Positions 45,991 to 58,924 of a stretch of DNA of 64,000 nucleotides are shown here, one piece after another. The stretch lies in assembly GCA_050084515.1 (NCBI GenBank), contig CM114271.1, positions 33,728,001 to 33,792,000 on the forward strand. Reading direction: 5' to 3'. The notes under the pieces were generated by a model that saw only the letters and a list, made by a program, of their open reading frames with translations, was not told where the DNA came from and made no database searches. This DNA is from Blasia pusilla (Eukaryota; Marchantiophyta; Marchantiopsida; Blasiales). Both the position numbers and the translations under genes were made by a program. Numbering within the stretch: position 1 is the stretch's first letter; every line of letters begins with the position of its first letter.

Positions 45991-47662
45991 TCTTCAGTTA
46001 TCTTTGATCATCTTACTTCCAGTTTTTGCAACTATCCCCAAGGACATTTGCAGCCACTAAAGACCTAATGGAACAAACATCATCCCCTCACACAGCATGA
46101 TTTTATTGGAGAGATTAGTGAAGAAAAGCCTGATTAATTCAACACATCTTGAATGAGGTGATCAAACCACCCGAGACTGAAATACTGTTGATAAAGCATC
46201 TTCAAGGATAACAAGTCTGGGAAGAAGAGGACTGGATGAGCAGCAACAATGTCCAGCTACAGAATGTACACTGGAACATGACTAAATAGGAACTTTTGAT
46301 TCTTGAACAACATCTGCAATGTCGCTTCAGGGACTGCCAGAGCACATACCTACAATGTTCCTAGTTATCCTTCTGAAATCCTACCTTAGGCTGAAGCAAT
46401 TGGCCCACCTTTACTACTCCTTCCATAGGTGAGAGGATAATGAACTGAAATGAGGTCTTTACATTCAAATTGAGACTGCGGCCAACTCCTACCTGTCCTT
46501 CCCTTTCTCCAACAAGTAATTAGAAACGGAGGATGGTATCGAATAGAAACTTTGTGGCCATTTGCCAAGAAGGGGGGGGAGGGGGGGGGGGGAATATAAT
46601 GAGACAAAAAGTCCCCATATCAATGAGACTATCTAATCGAAGTAGGCACAGCCTTTCTACTCTTTCAATCAGTTCCAAGGGTATGCTTGCAGATCTTCAA
46701 AAAAGACCATTCACAAACTTTTACTATTATGTACTCTTCACTGGCACGCTTCAGTACAGACAACTTTGCCCTACCAATAGGGGGAGAACAGTGGAAACCA
46801 GTCATTCTGATGTACAGTAGAGCTTGACTAAGTTGCCTATTTCTTAGCAACAGAACTCAAAAATCAACAATTATTTCCCCTCTCATCTTCAGAACTGATA
46901 TAAGGAATAAAACTTTCGAAGGTGCAACTTCCTGGCTTTGTAGACCTCCAAAATCCAGATCTGACCTGTGTGTCCTCTGTCAGCCACTTCTGAGATCAAA
47001 AGGAGTTTCACAAGAATCCAAATGCAACCACAGCAACTCACGTCTTGAAAGCCGGGTGGGATACACACTTTGTCATAGGCTTCTTCACAAAAGGTAAACA
47101 AGCTGCTTTTCTGTTCGAAAGTCATGTGGACCATAGCCACAGTTCACAATCTGGAAAGTGGAACATACATTGTATCATTTTCATAAGCATACAAGCTGCC
47201 AGTCAAACTGCCCTTCTTACTCAAAGTCTATATTATAAAGTTCATCAAAACAAAATGGCTCATCCCTGCTCCTTCTTTAATATACACTTCTCCAGCAATC
47301 CTTGTTGAGATCATTATCCATGCATAAGGTATTTGGATGTGTTTCACACAGACAAACAGAACAGCAGATTCTTGCAAATTTAAATATAACGCTTTGACAC
47401 TAACAAGGACAAAGCATGCTCGCAAGAAACAACAATGAGACCACAAGTTGCCTGCATTGCAGGTAATCTTCTCCAGGAGGACTTCAATTTCTGGTGAATT
47501 GACTGGCCTAGGTCGGAAAAAAGAGTGAACTGGATACTTCCGAGTAGAAACCTGGGCAAAGTCATCAGATGTCATCAAAAGTTCAAGACTGGACTAGCCT
47601 AGCTTAACCAAAGCAACTATGAGCCCTAGTATAGGGTCCGAAGCGAGGTGAACATACCTCAA
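45991..47662. other. Spacer downstream of ARL1
   Basis: Contains the presumed 3' UTR of ARL1 and a G-rich run at about 46570-46592. The open frames here have no recognisable homology. Confidence 0.5.
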
Positions 47663-50600
47663 TTATCTACCTCTTGATTTCAAGGTGTCACTGAGCCTGC
47701 GATCACAATGACGACAGACCAATTTCAGATCTAGGTTTGAAGAACAATCGCAGAGCCACACAGCTCTTTGAAAGTCCATGGAATAAATCCAGGAATCCTA
47801 CATTGTACAAAAAACCATAGAGTCCCAATTTTACACAAAAAACCAAAACGTCCACCATTGCCTCCGGAATTTAACTACTAAAGAAATGCAGAAATCAAAC
47901 ACCATGCTTCAACAGAGATGGCACATCGCGATTCTGATTGCCCAGAATTAGTACACATGATCCATCGAACGTTGGTAAGAACACATAGACATTCTTGAAT
48001 AGTTCTATACAAGCACCAAACAAAATCAAAGAAAACTTCATAGGACACTCAAATTATCAAAAGTAGGTCAACTGAATCAATCCAAACAGATAAATAAATC
48101 AACCTTATCATCAGGTTCAACACATTTCAGTGTCCGGCAGGGGAAAGTACCAGGTAGGGTTTACATTTCAGGATGTACATATATCCGACGAAAAACAGAC
48201 ATACTTTTGTATGTTTAATCATGAATTTGAAACCTCGACATCATCCATCTAATGGAAACCAGCCAATCCCAGAATGACAGAACTTACCAATCCAAGCCCT
48301 CGAATAGGCCATCACCCTTTATAGCTGAAGTCTTAAAAATAGCCCACTGCCTATTCTTAATTTTGTGCAAATTTAGAGCCTCTGTCACAGATGCATCATC
48401 AAGTGCTCCAGGCAGGTCCTGCCACATATGATGAACTAGATTAGTCACACCTACAATGATTCAGAGTGCCTTACAGCAAAGCACCCAAAAGAAGTGCTCC
48501 ATGTTCGATAAAATGCTCAGTGTGTATCCCGAGACAGAAACCAAGCAAATAAATTCACCGCAAACTCATGAGAAGGTATTCACCTGTTTGTTCGCATATA
48601 TGAGAACCACAGAATCTTTCAGCTCCTCCTCCTGAACATCTCGGATTTGCAGAACAGTTTTGCTCGATGAGTCAAACATGGGCAGAATAGCAATTGTTGA
48701 CAAGAAAAATAACCACATTTATACTTCTCAAATCAACAGCGTTAATGAGCTCCCTTTAGAATCCAAAAAAATTTGAGGCTGCCTTGCCAACACAAAAAAT
48801 ACCTCTAAAATGGCATGAAACTCTTCCTTGGCTATGGCCATCCTCTCCGTGTCACTTGAATCTACAACATAAATAACTGCCTGTGTATTGGGGAAATAAC
48901 ATCTCCAGTACGGCCTGCATACACATTCCACTCAGCTTCAAGCATACTTTTCATATATTGGACATATTTTGACTGAGAGCCTACTTAAATATGCTACACT
49001 AACTGCAGTCTTTGATCTTAAAGACATAATTGTTCTTGGGGGAATGTCCAGTTCATTAGAAACCTCCTTCAAGGCTAAATCTATCAAATATTAGAAGTAT
49101 AGAAACATGGCACATCACTCAAATACCGATTGAAAATGATGAACTATGAGCCAACCCTAACTCTTGGCATTTTACATAAGGCATTGAAATCTCCACAACA
49201 TTCCGGTTCATAAGTACCTTATGCTGGTTTGACCGCCTGCATAGATGGATGAAAAATCCATGTAATCGCCCATGTGGAACACCAAACAAGGAGAAAAATG
49301 AGAGTATATTGGATGAACTGCGAAGAGTGTGCCTAGATGAACTGTAATTCATGGACCCCAACACATGGATTTAACTGCTGTCATAGTTTGGTGACTAGTA
49401 GGTCCCCATGGACATCATGGATCTAATTGATATGATTCATGGAAGGTGTGTCTTGGAGACTCCATACATCCAGCAGAGGGCTGGGTCAAACACTTGTAAA
49501 GCAGGCTGGGAAAATAATCTTGGTGCCTGTTTAGGGTTGAACAGAAAACAGGCACCAAGATGGCTCAGAAGAGGCATTTACAGATAAGCCAAGTCATAGA
49601 TGAAACCCAATGCCACACACGAAGATAATGAGGGATGTATCCTACCAAGGTCCCACACTTGAAACTTTATATTGTTGTACTGTACTGTCTCCACATTAAA
49701 GCCGATAGCTGCCACATTTAAGAGCATCAAATATCACCTGTCAGCAAGGACTCACATTTGAAGAGAGAAAAATTGCTCCCCCTCCTCCAAATCAAAGCTC
49801 CTCTAGATTTTGGTTAGAATATAGATTTCAAGAGTTATGGACCATACATGAAGATAAAAGTTGGTCGACTGCTTTTCCAAGACTCGAATTTGCAGAGAAC
49901 CCCAAACCCTATTGCCAATGTAGTGAAAAAGACTAACTGGGCTAATTTTAGATCTTTATTAAGATACAAACAAAGAAAAATCACCACCGCATCCACATGC
50001 AGGGATCTGTCAGACACAGTCTTATCTTGTTTTATGAGAATCTATACTATTGACATGCAGTTACTGATGCCACCAATTATTCACTGTGTGGACTCACTGA
50101 GGCCTGTTCATGCCGCAGTCTTCCTTGACTACGCCTGCAATATTCTTACAGCCATAAGCCCCACACTCTGGATGTACGTTGTGCGAAGGTGACAGTGAAT
50201 TATTTTGTTTGGAAAACTACAGGTAAAGTACACTTGTCTGTGTTTTCAAGGATTCATTTAGAAGATTTTGAGGAAAATCTGACAAGTTTTGTTTCAATAC
50301 AGAAGCTACAATAGTAGAAACGCATCCATTTTGCATCTCTACTTAGAATATTAATCCACAATACAACAGGAAATTCACAGTGATGACCAGTCTCCTGAGC
50401 TCTACTTCACCAAAAGGCTTCTTGCATTGCAGAGGTGGAGGGATTTCTAAGCCACTCCAGGTGTAGGGTTGGGATGATCACTTTGTTTACACTAGAGTGA
50501 AGTAGCAGCAGACAGAGAGGAACCAAGAGCCAGAATTGCGCCCTCTTTTCAAGAGACACACACTACCTGGAATAAACCTTTCCATATCGGCACAGAAAGT

Positions 50601-52008
50601 ACATGCAAGGACTTGTGACTATCTCTGAGGATTCCGTGGTGGAGTTCTTCATGGCTAAAACTTGGTAAGTGGGGTTCAGAGTCCTTCACTTGATCTAATG
50701 TCAAAGAGAATGACATGGCAGGGACATGAAATTTGGAGTGGGAGATTAATTCTCCACAAGGACGAGAATTCGAAGTTCGTGTTTGAGGTCTCGTGTACAG
50801 GGTTTCAGTTCACAGCACAACAAAGAACAAAGACTCAGGGATGAATTCTCCACTGGGACGAGAATGCGAAGCTCACATGTGCGGTCTTGTGCACAGGATT
50901 TCAGTTCGCAGCACAACAAACACAAGGTTATTAAAGGTCCAGTTGAACTTCTACAGGTGAATTCGAAGGGTCGGAGATATAATTACTACCAATAGAGTAG
51001 ACGCAAATCAACTAATACAAATGAAAGCTTGCTCTGGTCTTGCAAACACAGACATTGCAACCTGAGTTGAGCAAAGAAATGTTAGCGGGACAGAGTCCTT
51101 AACATCGCTCATAAAACCTATCAACAAAACCGCCTACTCCAACAGGTGGTAGTCCTTATAAATTCACCAGTATAACGCTCCACAGAAAGATAAGTAATAC
51201 AAGAATATTCGAGGAAAAGAAGAAACAAGGAAACGAAAGAAGGAAGGGAACAATGATGAAAGAGACAGAGAGACGGGGGAGGGAAAGTTACTTGGTATTG
51301 TTGCCACCACTTCTCCAACCTGCAATCGATCTGCATGACTCAATTAAGAAAGAACCTCGTCCTTTTCTTCTTCATTGTGTTTAAACTGATGAGATTTTGA
51401 GGAGATTTTCTTTCAACCTTTTTCGCTTGAGCAAGGCTAAGCTAAGTCGATTATTTTCTCATGTTTACATGACCCACAATCCAAAATCACAAGACTAAAC
51501 CAAGTCGTTTCTTGCCACTTTTTTCAACGATATCTGAGACATGCTCCCCAAGCAATTTACACATTTGAATACATCAGCTCAATTGAGTGAATCAATCCTA
51601 GGGGACAAACAGTTTGACCAGAACTGACCCAATAATACAATCAAATTATACAATATTTTTATAGGCAGGCGTCAAATCTTTATTTGGCATGTCCACGCGC
51701 TAACCCGAGCCGTTAGACTTCAATACTCGTCGAATTTGAGACTCGTGTTCCGGATCACAGCCAGAGGATTTAGATCGAATGGTTGCTGCTTCAGCATTTC
51801 CCCGGGCTTTTAATAATCTGCAACACTGACACAATTTCAAGAGAAAAAAACGATACAACGACCAACTTGCATTGGCAGAAGCATGAGGCATTCATGGTAG
51901 GATACACAGTATGGTCGTCTTTCCCGCGTTATCAAGCCCTAACACGAGAATCCGGGCCTCCTTGTCCCCAAATACTTGTGAAAACAACCTCGACAGAAAC
52001 ATCCCCAT
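47663..52008 (-). CDS. ARL1: ARF-like GTPase 1 (8 exons, complete)
   Basis: Exons on the - strand: 52008-51906, 51330-51292, 49708-49646, 49236-49218, 48914-48803, 48631-48584, 48418-48288, 47696-47663. They sum to 549 nt, or 182 aa plus TAA, the usual ARL1 length. All introns are GT-AG. The start M-G-M-F-L-S gives Gly2 for N-myristoylation. Nucleotide-binding motifs are G-L-D-N-A-G-K-T-T (P-loop), W-D-L-G-G-Q-T (switch II, across exons 3-4), N-K-Q-D and T-S-A. ARL1 acts at the trans-Golgi, recruiting GRIP-domain golgins. Exon 4 is only 19 nt and exon 2 only 39 nt. The ending (L-S-D-T-L-K-S) is typical of plant ARL1. Confidence 0.95.
50741..50928. repeat. 97-bp tandem duplication in ARL1 intron 2
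   Basis: GGGAGATTAATTCTCCACA...CAGCACAACAAAG is followed by GGGATGAATTCTCCACT...CAGCACAACAAAC, with about 15% difference. The open frames here are not genes. Confidence 0.75.
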
Positions 52009-54305
52009 TTGATCTCCTCCTCTGCACCCTCTTTTGGTACCTTCGCATACAACCTCAGCCCGGGACCCGAGCTCCCTGTTCCACAAAACGAGTCTCTCTC
52101 TCTCTCTATTTACACCTAATCTCGACTCGATCGCAACCCAAACTCCACAGCGTCGATCGATCCTGAACACCTATCACAGAAACATCAGATGCTTGTCAGC
52201 AGCACAGCCCCGTCTCCCCACTCCTCTCCCGTCCCCCGCATCCGAATACGCCTTCCGAGACAACCAAGACACAATCGATCCTGCACGCGGTAAACTCTAC
52301 AGTACATGCCCCTACCTCTGCTCTAGATGTGGTCTACGTTTCAAAAATTGCACCTCCCAATCCGTCCCATGTCCGCTCCCAAACCCCATTCGATCGCCCT
52401 CCCATCTTCCTTCCTCGGTCTCCGTCTCTCCTCGCACCCCTTTTTTCTCTCTCTCTCTCTCTCTCCCTCTAGAACCTCAGAATTGATTATCATGTGCGCA
52501 TTGCCCCTCACAACGCACGCTGCACGATGCATCTCGAGCCTACCCCAAACCTGCCCCGAGCCTCGCATCTCTGCAACCCACAGCCTGCTCCGAGGTGCGG
52601 GAGAGGCCCGGAGAGTCGACGCCCGAAGCTCCTCCCCACTCTCCATGCGCCCGAAGCTAGATGTCGAGTGTTAGAGCGGGACCGAGGCAAGATCAGGCTC
52701 GACGCCGAAACTATGGGTCCTTCAACGAAGCCCGAACCACGAGCTGGATCGACTTCCGACGGTGCCCTTGAGGCTCGGACCGGGGGCAAAAGCCCTGCTA
52801 ATGGCGCATCCCGAACCTGGTTGGACCCTACCGAGGGGGATCTATGACCGGCGACTATCGCGTTCTGTTAACGACGAGTCGTCTGCTACGGTGGAGGTGA
52901 AGATTGGCGGCGACTGGAGGTAGAGGGGGGCGTAAACGGCATCCGCCACTCCGTCCACCCATAACAACGGCCAGGATCTCGTGGTCTCGTGAGGAACTGG
53001 AGAAAATCCCATTGACTGTTGTCCTCCCTTTTTTCCCAGTCAAGTCGACAAAGGAAATCCTAAATTTTCGTTCTTTTCATGGGAACAAGGAAAATTTTTG
53101 GAAAATAGAGTTTTTTATATTTTAAATCAATTATTTTCCAATTTCATTAAGGATTATTTACGACTCTTACCTACACTCCCAAATTTTTTTTCCTACCCAC
53201 ATGTCCCTCTCACAAGGTCGTAGATTGGTTGATATGGGTTTAGTTAGTTAAACCATTTTTAGTTAAACCCCCCTTTCTTTTTGCGAGTTTTTCCTACCGG
53301 ACTTTTGTGTGTTGGAAGTCTCACAACACGGTGAAAGAATTAGATCAAACAGTCGTAATAGAGAGAGTGTCCCCGGATAGAGAGATCCTGGAACACTAAA
53401 ATCCCTAGCCCCCGAGGGATTTTAGTGTCCCGGGATCTCTCTATTCGGGGACTTGCCGGATCCCAAAAGGGTAATTCCCGAGCTATCCGTCTTGGCGCTC
53501 CGGGGAAGAATTACTCCTGCCCCGTTTGCAATTTTTCTCGGGTATTCAATGGATTTAAGGCTGGCAATTGACATACACGGGTCACTGCCCACTCGAGGGG
53601 AGTAGACGGGTGACTTTCCGGGGTCAGCCCTTCACCCGGACGGATCCCAGATAGGCAATATTTTGACACCCCCTAATTAATCCCGTTGGCTAATGTCGGT
53701 GTTTGACGCTAGCCCATGATTAAATGCAAACTGGGCCTAGGCAACGTGGGACGGGTTTCGATAGTCGACGGGAAAGTCCTTGCGGCCGTGGATCCGTTTC
53801 CCACAAGTTTCCCGTTTCCCGTTACGGGTACTCCATGGATAGTTCGGACCTCCGGACTTTTGGTACGCATGCCGGGGAGATGAGGGCATGCAGACAGACA
53901 TACATGAGTGATGAGTACCATGAGTCGTTGGGTGAGTATGTTCCATGGGTGGGTGGGGTATTTCAAATTTAAATCAGTCGGGGAAGTGTTTAAGAGCCTG
54001 ACCTCCATTCCATGAAGTCCAAGTTTCCACAGCTGCAGCCAGAGGTTCGCTCCACTCCGTGCGCACAGAGGTGCCCGATCTGTTTCGAAGCTCTCCGCTA
54101 CTATTTCTGAAGCGCACTAATTTTCAGACAGGATGGTCTTAATCCCCCGGGGAAGTGAAAAGGATAGTAGTAATTGAGGAACTGGAACTGGAACTGGAAC
54201 AGAGTAGAGAAGTGCAGAGATGAGAGAGCGCACTGGGGGCTGCGAAGACTTGTATCGCGCAGCTGCGCGGCTTCGGTGCGTGGGACGCGCTTCGCTGATC
54301 AAACG
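52009..54305. promoter_or_regulatory. Divergent spacer between ARL1 and RPB6
   Basis: ARL1 (-) and RPB6 (+) point away from each other across 2.3 kb. The part next to ARL1 (52009-52950) is GC-rich, with CT microsatellites at about 52088-52112 and 52446-52470 (GA on the transcribed strand), typical of plant 5' UTRs. The part next to RPB6 has a GGAACT repeat (about 54177-54201). A strong hairpin lies at 53369-53452. The overlapping ORFs at 52.0-52.85 kb look like chance in UTR/promoter sequence. Confidence 0.6.
53369..53452. repeat. Inverted repeat, 38-bp arms, 8-bp loop
   Basis: The left arm (53369-53406, GTCCCCGGATAGAGAG...) and right arm (53415-53452, ...CTCTCTATTCGGGGAC) pair with a few mismatches around AGCCCCCG. 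It is not near a gene end, so it is not an obvious terminator; a MITE remnant or small-RNA precursor is possible. Confidence 0.8.
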
Positions 54306-55843
54306 ATGGCAGACGAGGACGATTACAACTATGATGGCGCGTAAATATTGGACGCGTTTTCGCTGTGGTATGGTGTGGCGTCGTGGAAGCTGTGGCTGGA
54401 AGCGACGGTGGTCTGGAACGGAATGTAAATGTTAATTCTCTGTGTGCTTGATTCCGCAGGTATGAGGAGGAACCCGTCGACGCCGAGATAGAGGTAAGGA
54501 AGCACTTGCTTGAGGTCTAGAAATTTTGCTACTTGCATTTGCACATCGGTCAAGTTCAGCAAGATTCTCCGCCTTGGCAACAGCGTTTTAAGTCCGTGAA
54601 ATTGTTCCCTCATTTCAGGGAGAAGAGGTAGAAGAAGAAGAGGAGAACGCTGAGAAAGATGGTTTGGACCCGTTCTCAGCCCCCGATGTGGACATTCTCG
54701 ACGCGGAACCTGAACCGTCAAGTGATAAGCCGCGGAAGACAACGAAGTATATGACTAAATATGAGCGACCCCGAGTGCTGGGCACTCGGGCTCTTCAAAT
54801 TAGGTACTTCAATCTTCGGAGTCCAGTCGTTAAGCATCGATCACATCACAAAGTCCGCGCTTCTTTCTTCGAATTCTCATTTTAGGTCACACCAGGGCCG
54901 ACGAAACACTCTCAACATTGATTCATGTGCACAGTGAGGTCACGAATGCATACTGTCTATGTTGCAAATGGGATCAAGGATAAATAGTACCTTCCAAGCT
55001 TTTGAATCGGTAGTTTTATTTGCAAACGCTGCTCCCCACCTACTACACGAAGCTAGGCGAGTCAGAGTGATGAATTCTGTCTGAGGCTCTGCCTGTCTAT
55101 TTTGGCAGCATGAACGCACCAGTCGTGGTAGAGCTAGAGGGAGACACTGATCCACTGGAGGTACGCGTCTGAGACTAGTTCTATCTCATGTGACCATTCA
55201 GCCAGCATCTTATTAACCTTGAAGTGAAGTTCTAACGCGTGGGAACCAAATGTTGCTTAAAATCGTGTAATTTGCGTGTGCATATCGCCATGAAAGAACT
55301 TCGTGTGCGGAAAATTCCTTTCACCATTCGACGATACCTTCCGGATGGAAGGTGAGAATGCAAATATCTGCCAGTCCAATCAGGAAGAGGTCGCAGGTGG
55401 TCAGAAACTCTTGGGAAATCATATGTGCGGACAAAAATAAGTGTCGGTTTTAGAGTTTCTCGTTTCCGGTCATGTGGAGGAATAATGTTGTACAGTCTGC
55501 AGTGTATCTCACCTTCGGCTCACATCTGGAACCCACCTTGGCGAAGCCAGCTCCGTTGCTCAACGTTTAAGTTTCACACACAGGCTTTGAGTCAGAAAAG
55601 GGCCCAAGGTTTAGTATTATCCCAGTTTTCCAGCAAAATGAGCTGTTAGCACTAGTGCAATGGGTGGTCACAATCGGGGTCATGACAACGGTGCACACTT
55701 TCTCCTTGCAGTTCTCGTGTAACGAGCTCTCTTGTTTGTAGTAGTGGTTTTGAATCATAATTTTTGTCGACTCGTGCAGCTATGAAGATTGGGGTGTCGA
55801 TGAACTGATAGTGGAAGATTCATGGAGACGACAAGTGGACTAA
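54306..55843 (+). CDS. RPB6: RNA polymerases I, II and III subunit RPABC2 (6 exons)
   Basis: Exons: 54306-54340, 54460-54493, 54619-54803, 55109-55160, 55284-55351, 55780-55843. They sum to 438 nt, or 145 aa plus TAA, matching plant RPB6. The acidic N-terminus is followed by the conserved C-terminal half: [38 protein letters not shown] and [11 protein letters not shown]6 is shared by all three nuclear RNA polymerases and stabilises the clamp and assembly. Four of the five introns are GT-AG. Intron 4 (55161-55283) starts GT but ends in AT: exon 5 must begin at ATC 55284 to encode the conserved I-A-M-K-E-L, and no AG precedes it. Confidence 0.93.
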
Positions 55844-55859
55844 GCAGGGTGGCTGTGCT

Positions 55860-55923
55860 GATACGAAGATTTGGGTGTCCGATGAATGGATAATGGAAGA
55901 CCCATGGAGACCAGTGGACAAAG
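55860..55923 (+). pseudogene. Decayed tandem copy of RPB6 exon 6
   Basis: Sixty-four bases starting 16 bases after the RPB6 stop match exon 6 (55780-55843) at about 85%, including GATACGAAGATT, TAATGGAAGA and CATGGAGACC. Homology continues beyond the stop (GTGGAC...GGTTGGCT). A one-base insertion breaks the frame, so it is not an alternative last exon of normal length. Confidence 0.85.
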
Positions 55924-58595
55924 AAGGTTGGCTAAGGATCAAAACCCTAATCCAGCCTTAACAAATTGAGAGCGTAAGTTGGTCTGAACCTCTCTACTAT
56001 GTGGAATCGGATTTTTGCATAAAAGAGCCACACCCGACCCTCATGAATGAGATGGGCTACTCCCGGAAGGGGAGGGGGCGGCAGTTTGGCGTTGGCCCGT
56101 GTATGTCACTTGCTAGCCTTAAATCCACAGAATACCCGACAAGAACTGCAAATGGGGTGGAAGTGATTTGCTAGCCTTAAATCCACCAAATACCCGAGAA
56201 GAATTGCAAATGGGGTGGAAGTGATTCTTCCCCAAAGTGCCAAAATGGGTAGCTCGGGAGTACACATTTGGCAAGACCCCAGAGAGAGATCCGGGGATAC
56301 CAAAATCTTGGATAGGGGGTATTATGACCCCCTATTATTGCCATTGTTTTCGGCAACCACAAGCTATGCGGGAGGATCATGGATGGCATGAATGATTGAT
56401 TCATACATCATTAATGCATCCATGACCATGATGAATCCATGGCTATGGGCATGGAATCCTCGCATATGGATGTCTATGGTGTTATCAGGTCATGAGTGGT
56501 GGATTGGCCAGATAAGGGTGTGCGTGTGTGAGGGATTGGTCATCAATCTTGCCATGGCACTCTCATTGGCCTCCTGGGAACAAGTGCACAAATTGTTTGT
56601 TGCAATTCCTCTTCATGAAATGTCTCAATTGTCTATTTGAGCCGCCATACCAAATGTTATTGGATGGAGGAATGCCCTACACTCACGAAACAAATGAATT
56701 AGAGAAGAGGCTCAAGATCCCTTGCCTACGAAATGTTGCTTGAGGAATCTTTTTGATCATTGGCAAGAAGTTCAATTCAATTTCACTTGTGCAGTCATAC
56801 ATCATGGAGGTTGTGCGGAAATTAGGGTGGCTTGAAGGAATGTTGGAGATAGCCATTGTTACTTTGGTAAATGAGTTGTCGGTAAACGCATACTTCACAT
56901 TTGTAACTTCTTTGTTCCATCGGGTCTTGTCAATGTGAAAATGTTGAGATCCTCTTGGCATAAAGGGATGTTAAACACAACCAGGAAGTCATTTTCAATA
57001 TCTCACTTGAGCTTTTCTACGTTGGATTTCATGTGTTATGGCCTTTGTGGAATTTGATACTTGTCGTCTTCAATTCAAAGTTATAAGTGCAAGGAGAAGG
57101 CAACCTTACTAAGTTCATGGCACGGGAGCAAGCGTTGAATATATGTACCCGGAATGACCTTCCTAATTTCATTCTTGTTGTTGTCCCTTCCACCTGATGA
57201 GAGTAGACATGTTTCCATATTTCAATTTTTTGCGATGCTAGGATATTTCATATTAAGTGTTGCAATTGGATAAATTTTAGTATACGAGAGACATTCCATC
57301 ATTTCATAGAGAGACGATTGGGGTAGGGTGGCCTCCATAATTCTCGCACCTTGAATTTTTAGGCATAGCGTGTTTTACACTTTATGGTGGGGGTGGGGTT
57401 CATATCATACGCGTAATGGTGTTGCGCATTATTAAAATTGGTTGAAGATTACTTGCCTTAAGAATTGGTTTCTAACATTTAAGATTTAGGATGAATGTTT
57501 TGATGGTTTACAGCATCCACTTAACTATGGACTTCTAAAGTACCTCTTATCGTCCATCCCACCCAAATTGCTATGAATGTCCACACAATTTCTTTACTCC
57601 CTATGACTATTAAGTTTCCCACTTCCCAACCTTTACCCATACCAATTTGCTCAAAAGCTTGTTGTCTCACTCATAGCCAAGAGGACATCCTAGTTATGGA
57701 ATTTGCACCATTTTGGGGTTACATACTTACGCAAATCACCAAATCCAAAATTTGCTTGCCACGTTTAGGGCAAAATTAAATCCAACATGACACATTAACC
57801 AAATCCAAAACGTGAGATTCATGTGCAAGGCATGCCTTCCAATCCCTTTTTTATTATCCTACATTGGGAATGATTGGAATGTTTGCTGTGAATCAGTGTG
57901 ATAATCCTTTATGTGTATCATTTGAAATCTACCTTCCTAAAGGGATGTGGACAAAGACTTTCTATTCTTGAAGGACAATTACACTTCCCTCTTCCTAACC
58001 TCTAACCTACAACTATTACTACTACTTTTCTCAGTGGGCGTGATGTATCGATTGTGAGGTGTTCCACCTTCTCTAATTCATATCAATCCCAGATTGTATC
58101 CCACAATTGCTGATGAATTTGAAGAATTAGGGGGTTATACGCTTTCTCAAGCAGATTGCTCTACCCAAATTTCTCCTCAAATTCTTTAAACACAATCGGT
58201 ACATGGGGGATTTCCTTAAGGAAACCTTGAATCCTACATGGATTCAATCACCAAATCCTAAATATGCTTGCTACACGAGTCCTTTATTGTAGGGCAAGCG
58301 CAAATCGTGCATTATTATGTCGATGGATCCAAAACATGGAATTCATATGCAAGCGAGGACTTTCAATCCCTTTTGCATTCTCCAACACCGAGTATGACTT
58401 CAGAGTATATTTTTACAATTTGCACTTTATTCTTTCATATGAGTCATTAAATGATAGAAAATCATAGCAAAATAAATCAAAAATCCTTCACGGAAATTGC
58501 AAGTAATGTGAAGACGTAGATAATCTTATTTCACCTTCCAACTTGTAGGGAATGTGGACACGGTTTGGGGTAAAGAGGCTTCTTCTACCGGGATG
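55924..58595. other. Spacer downstream of RPB6
   Basis: No gene is supported. It contains a 58-bp tandem repeat at 56111-56226 and two degenerate copies of a roughly 140-bp sequence (about 57735-57860 and 58245-58390, sharing CACCAAATCC, GCTTGC and TTCATATGCAAG-like words). Confidence 0.55.
56111..56226. repeat. Two-unit 58-bp tandem repeat
   Basis: TGCTAGCCTTAAATCCAC starts each unit (56111 and 56169), and each ends GGGGTGGAAGTGAT. Only a few bases differ. Confidence 0.85.
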
Positions 58596-58888
58596 ATTGT
58601 GGACTAACTGTAATACGAGTAGTCCAGAATTAGACATGGCACAAGCTTCTAAGAGCCGACAACAAGCTCGTGTTTGTGTATGGATCTACAGATCGCACAG
58701 AGGGAGAAAAGTTGTTTTAGGCATTGCGTTTAGGGTCCCATATGGCTTTCGTTGCGGCTTTGTAGCATTAGTACTTCTCGCTAGGCCAATGACCAGTGCA
58801 CTACCTTCTTTAGCTTGTCCATATTTTGCAAGATGGGCAACATACACGCAACATACAGACTACATTGTACAATTCGCCGATTCAACCG

Positions 58889-58924
58889 ATGAAAGGAATA
58901 AGCGGCTCCCCTTATTCCTTTCAT
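58889..58924. repeat. Perfect 14-bp hairpin
   Basis: ATGAAAGGAATAAG pairs with CTTATTCCTTTCAT around an 8-base loop. It has no gene context. Confidence 0.7.

Noticed and set aside
52034-52847. ORFs of 115-150 codons upstream of ARL1
   Set aside because: Low-complexity, CT-rich 5' UTR and promoter sequence, with overlapping frames on both strands.
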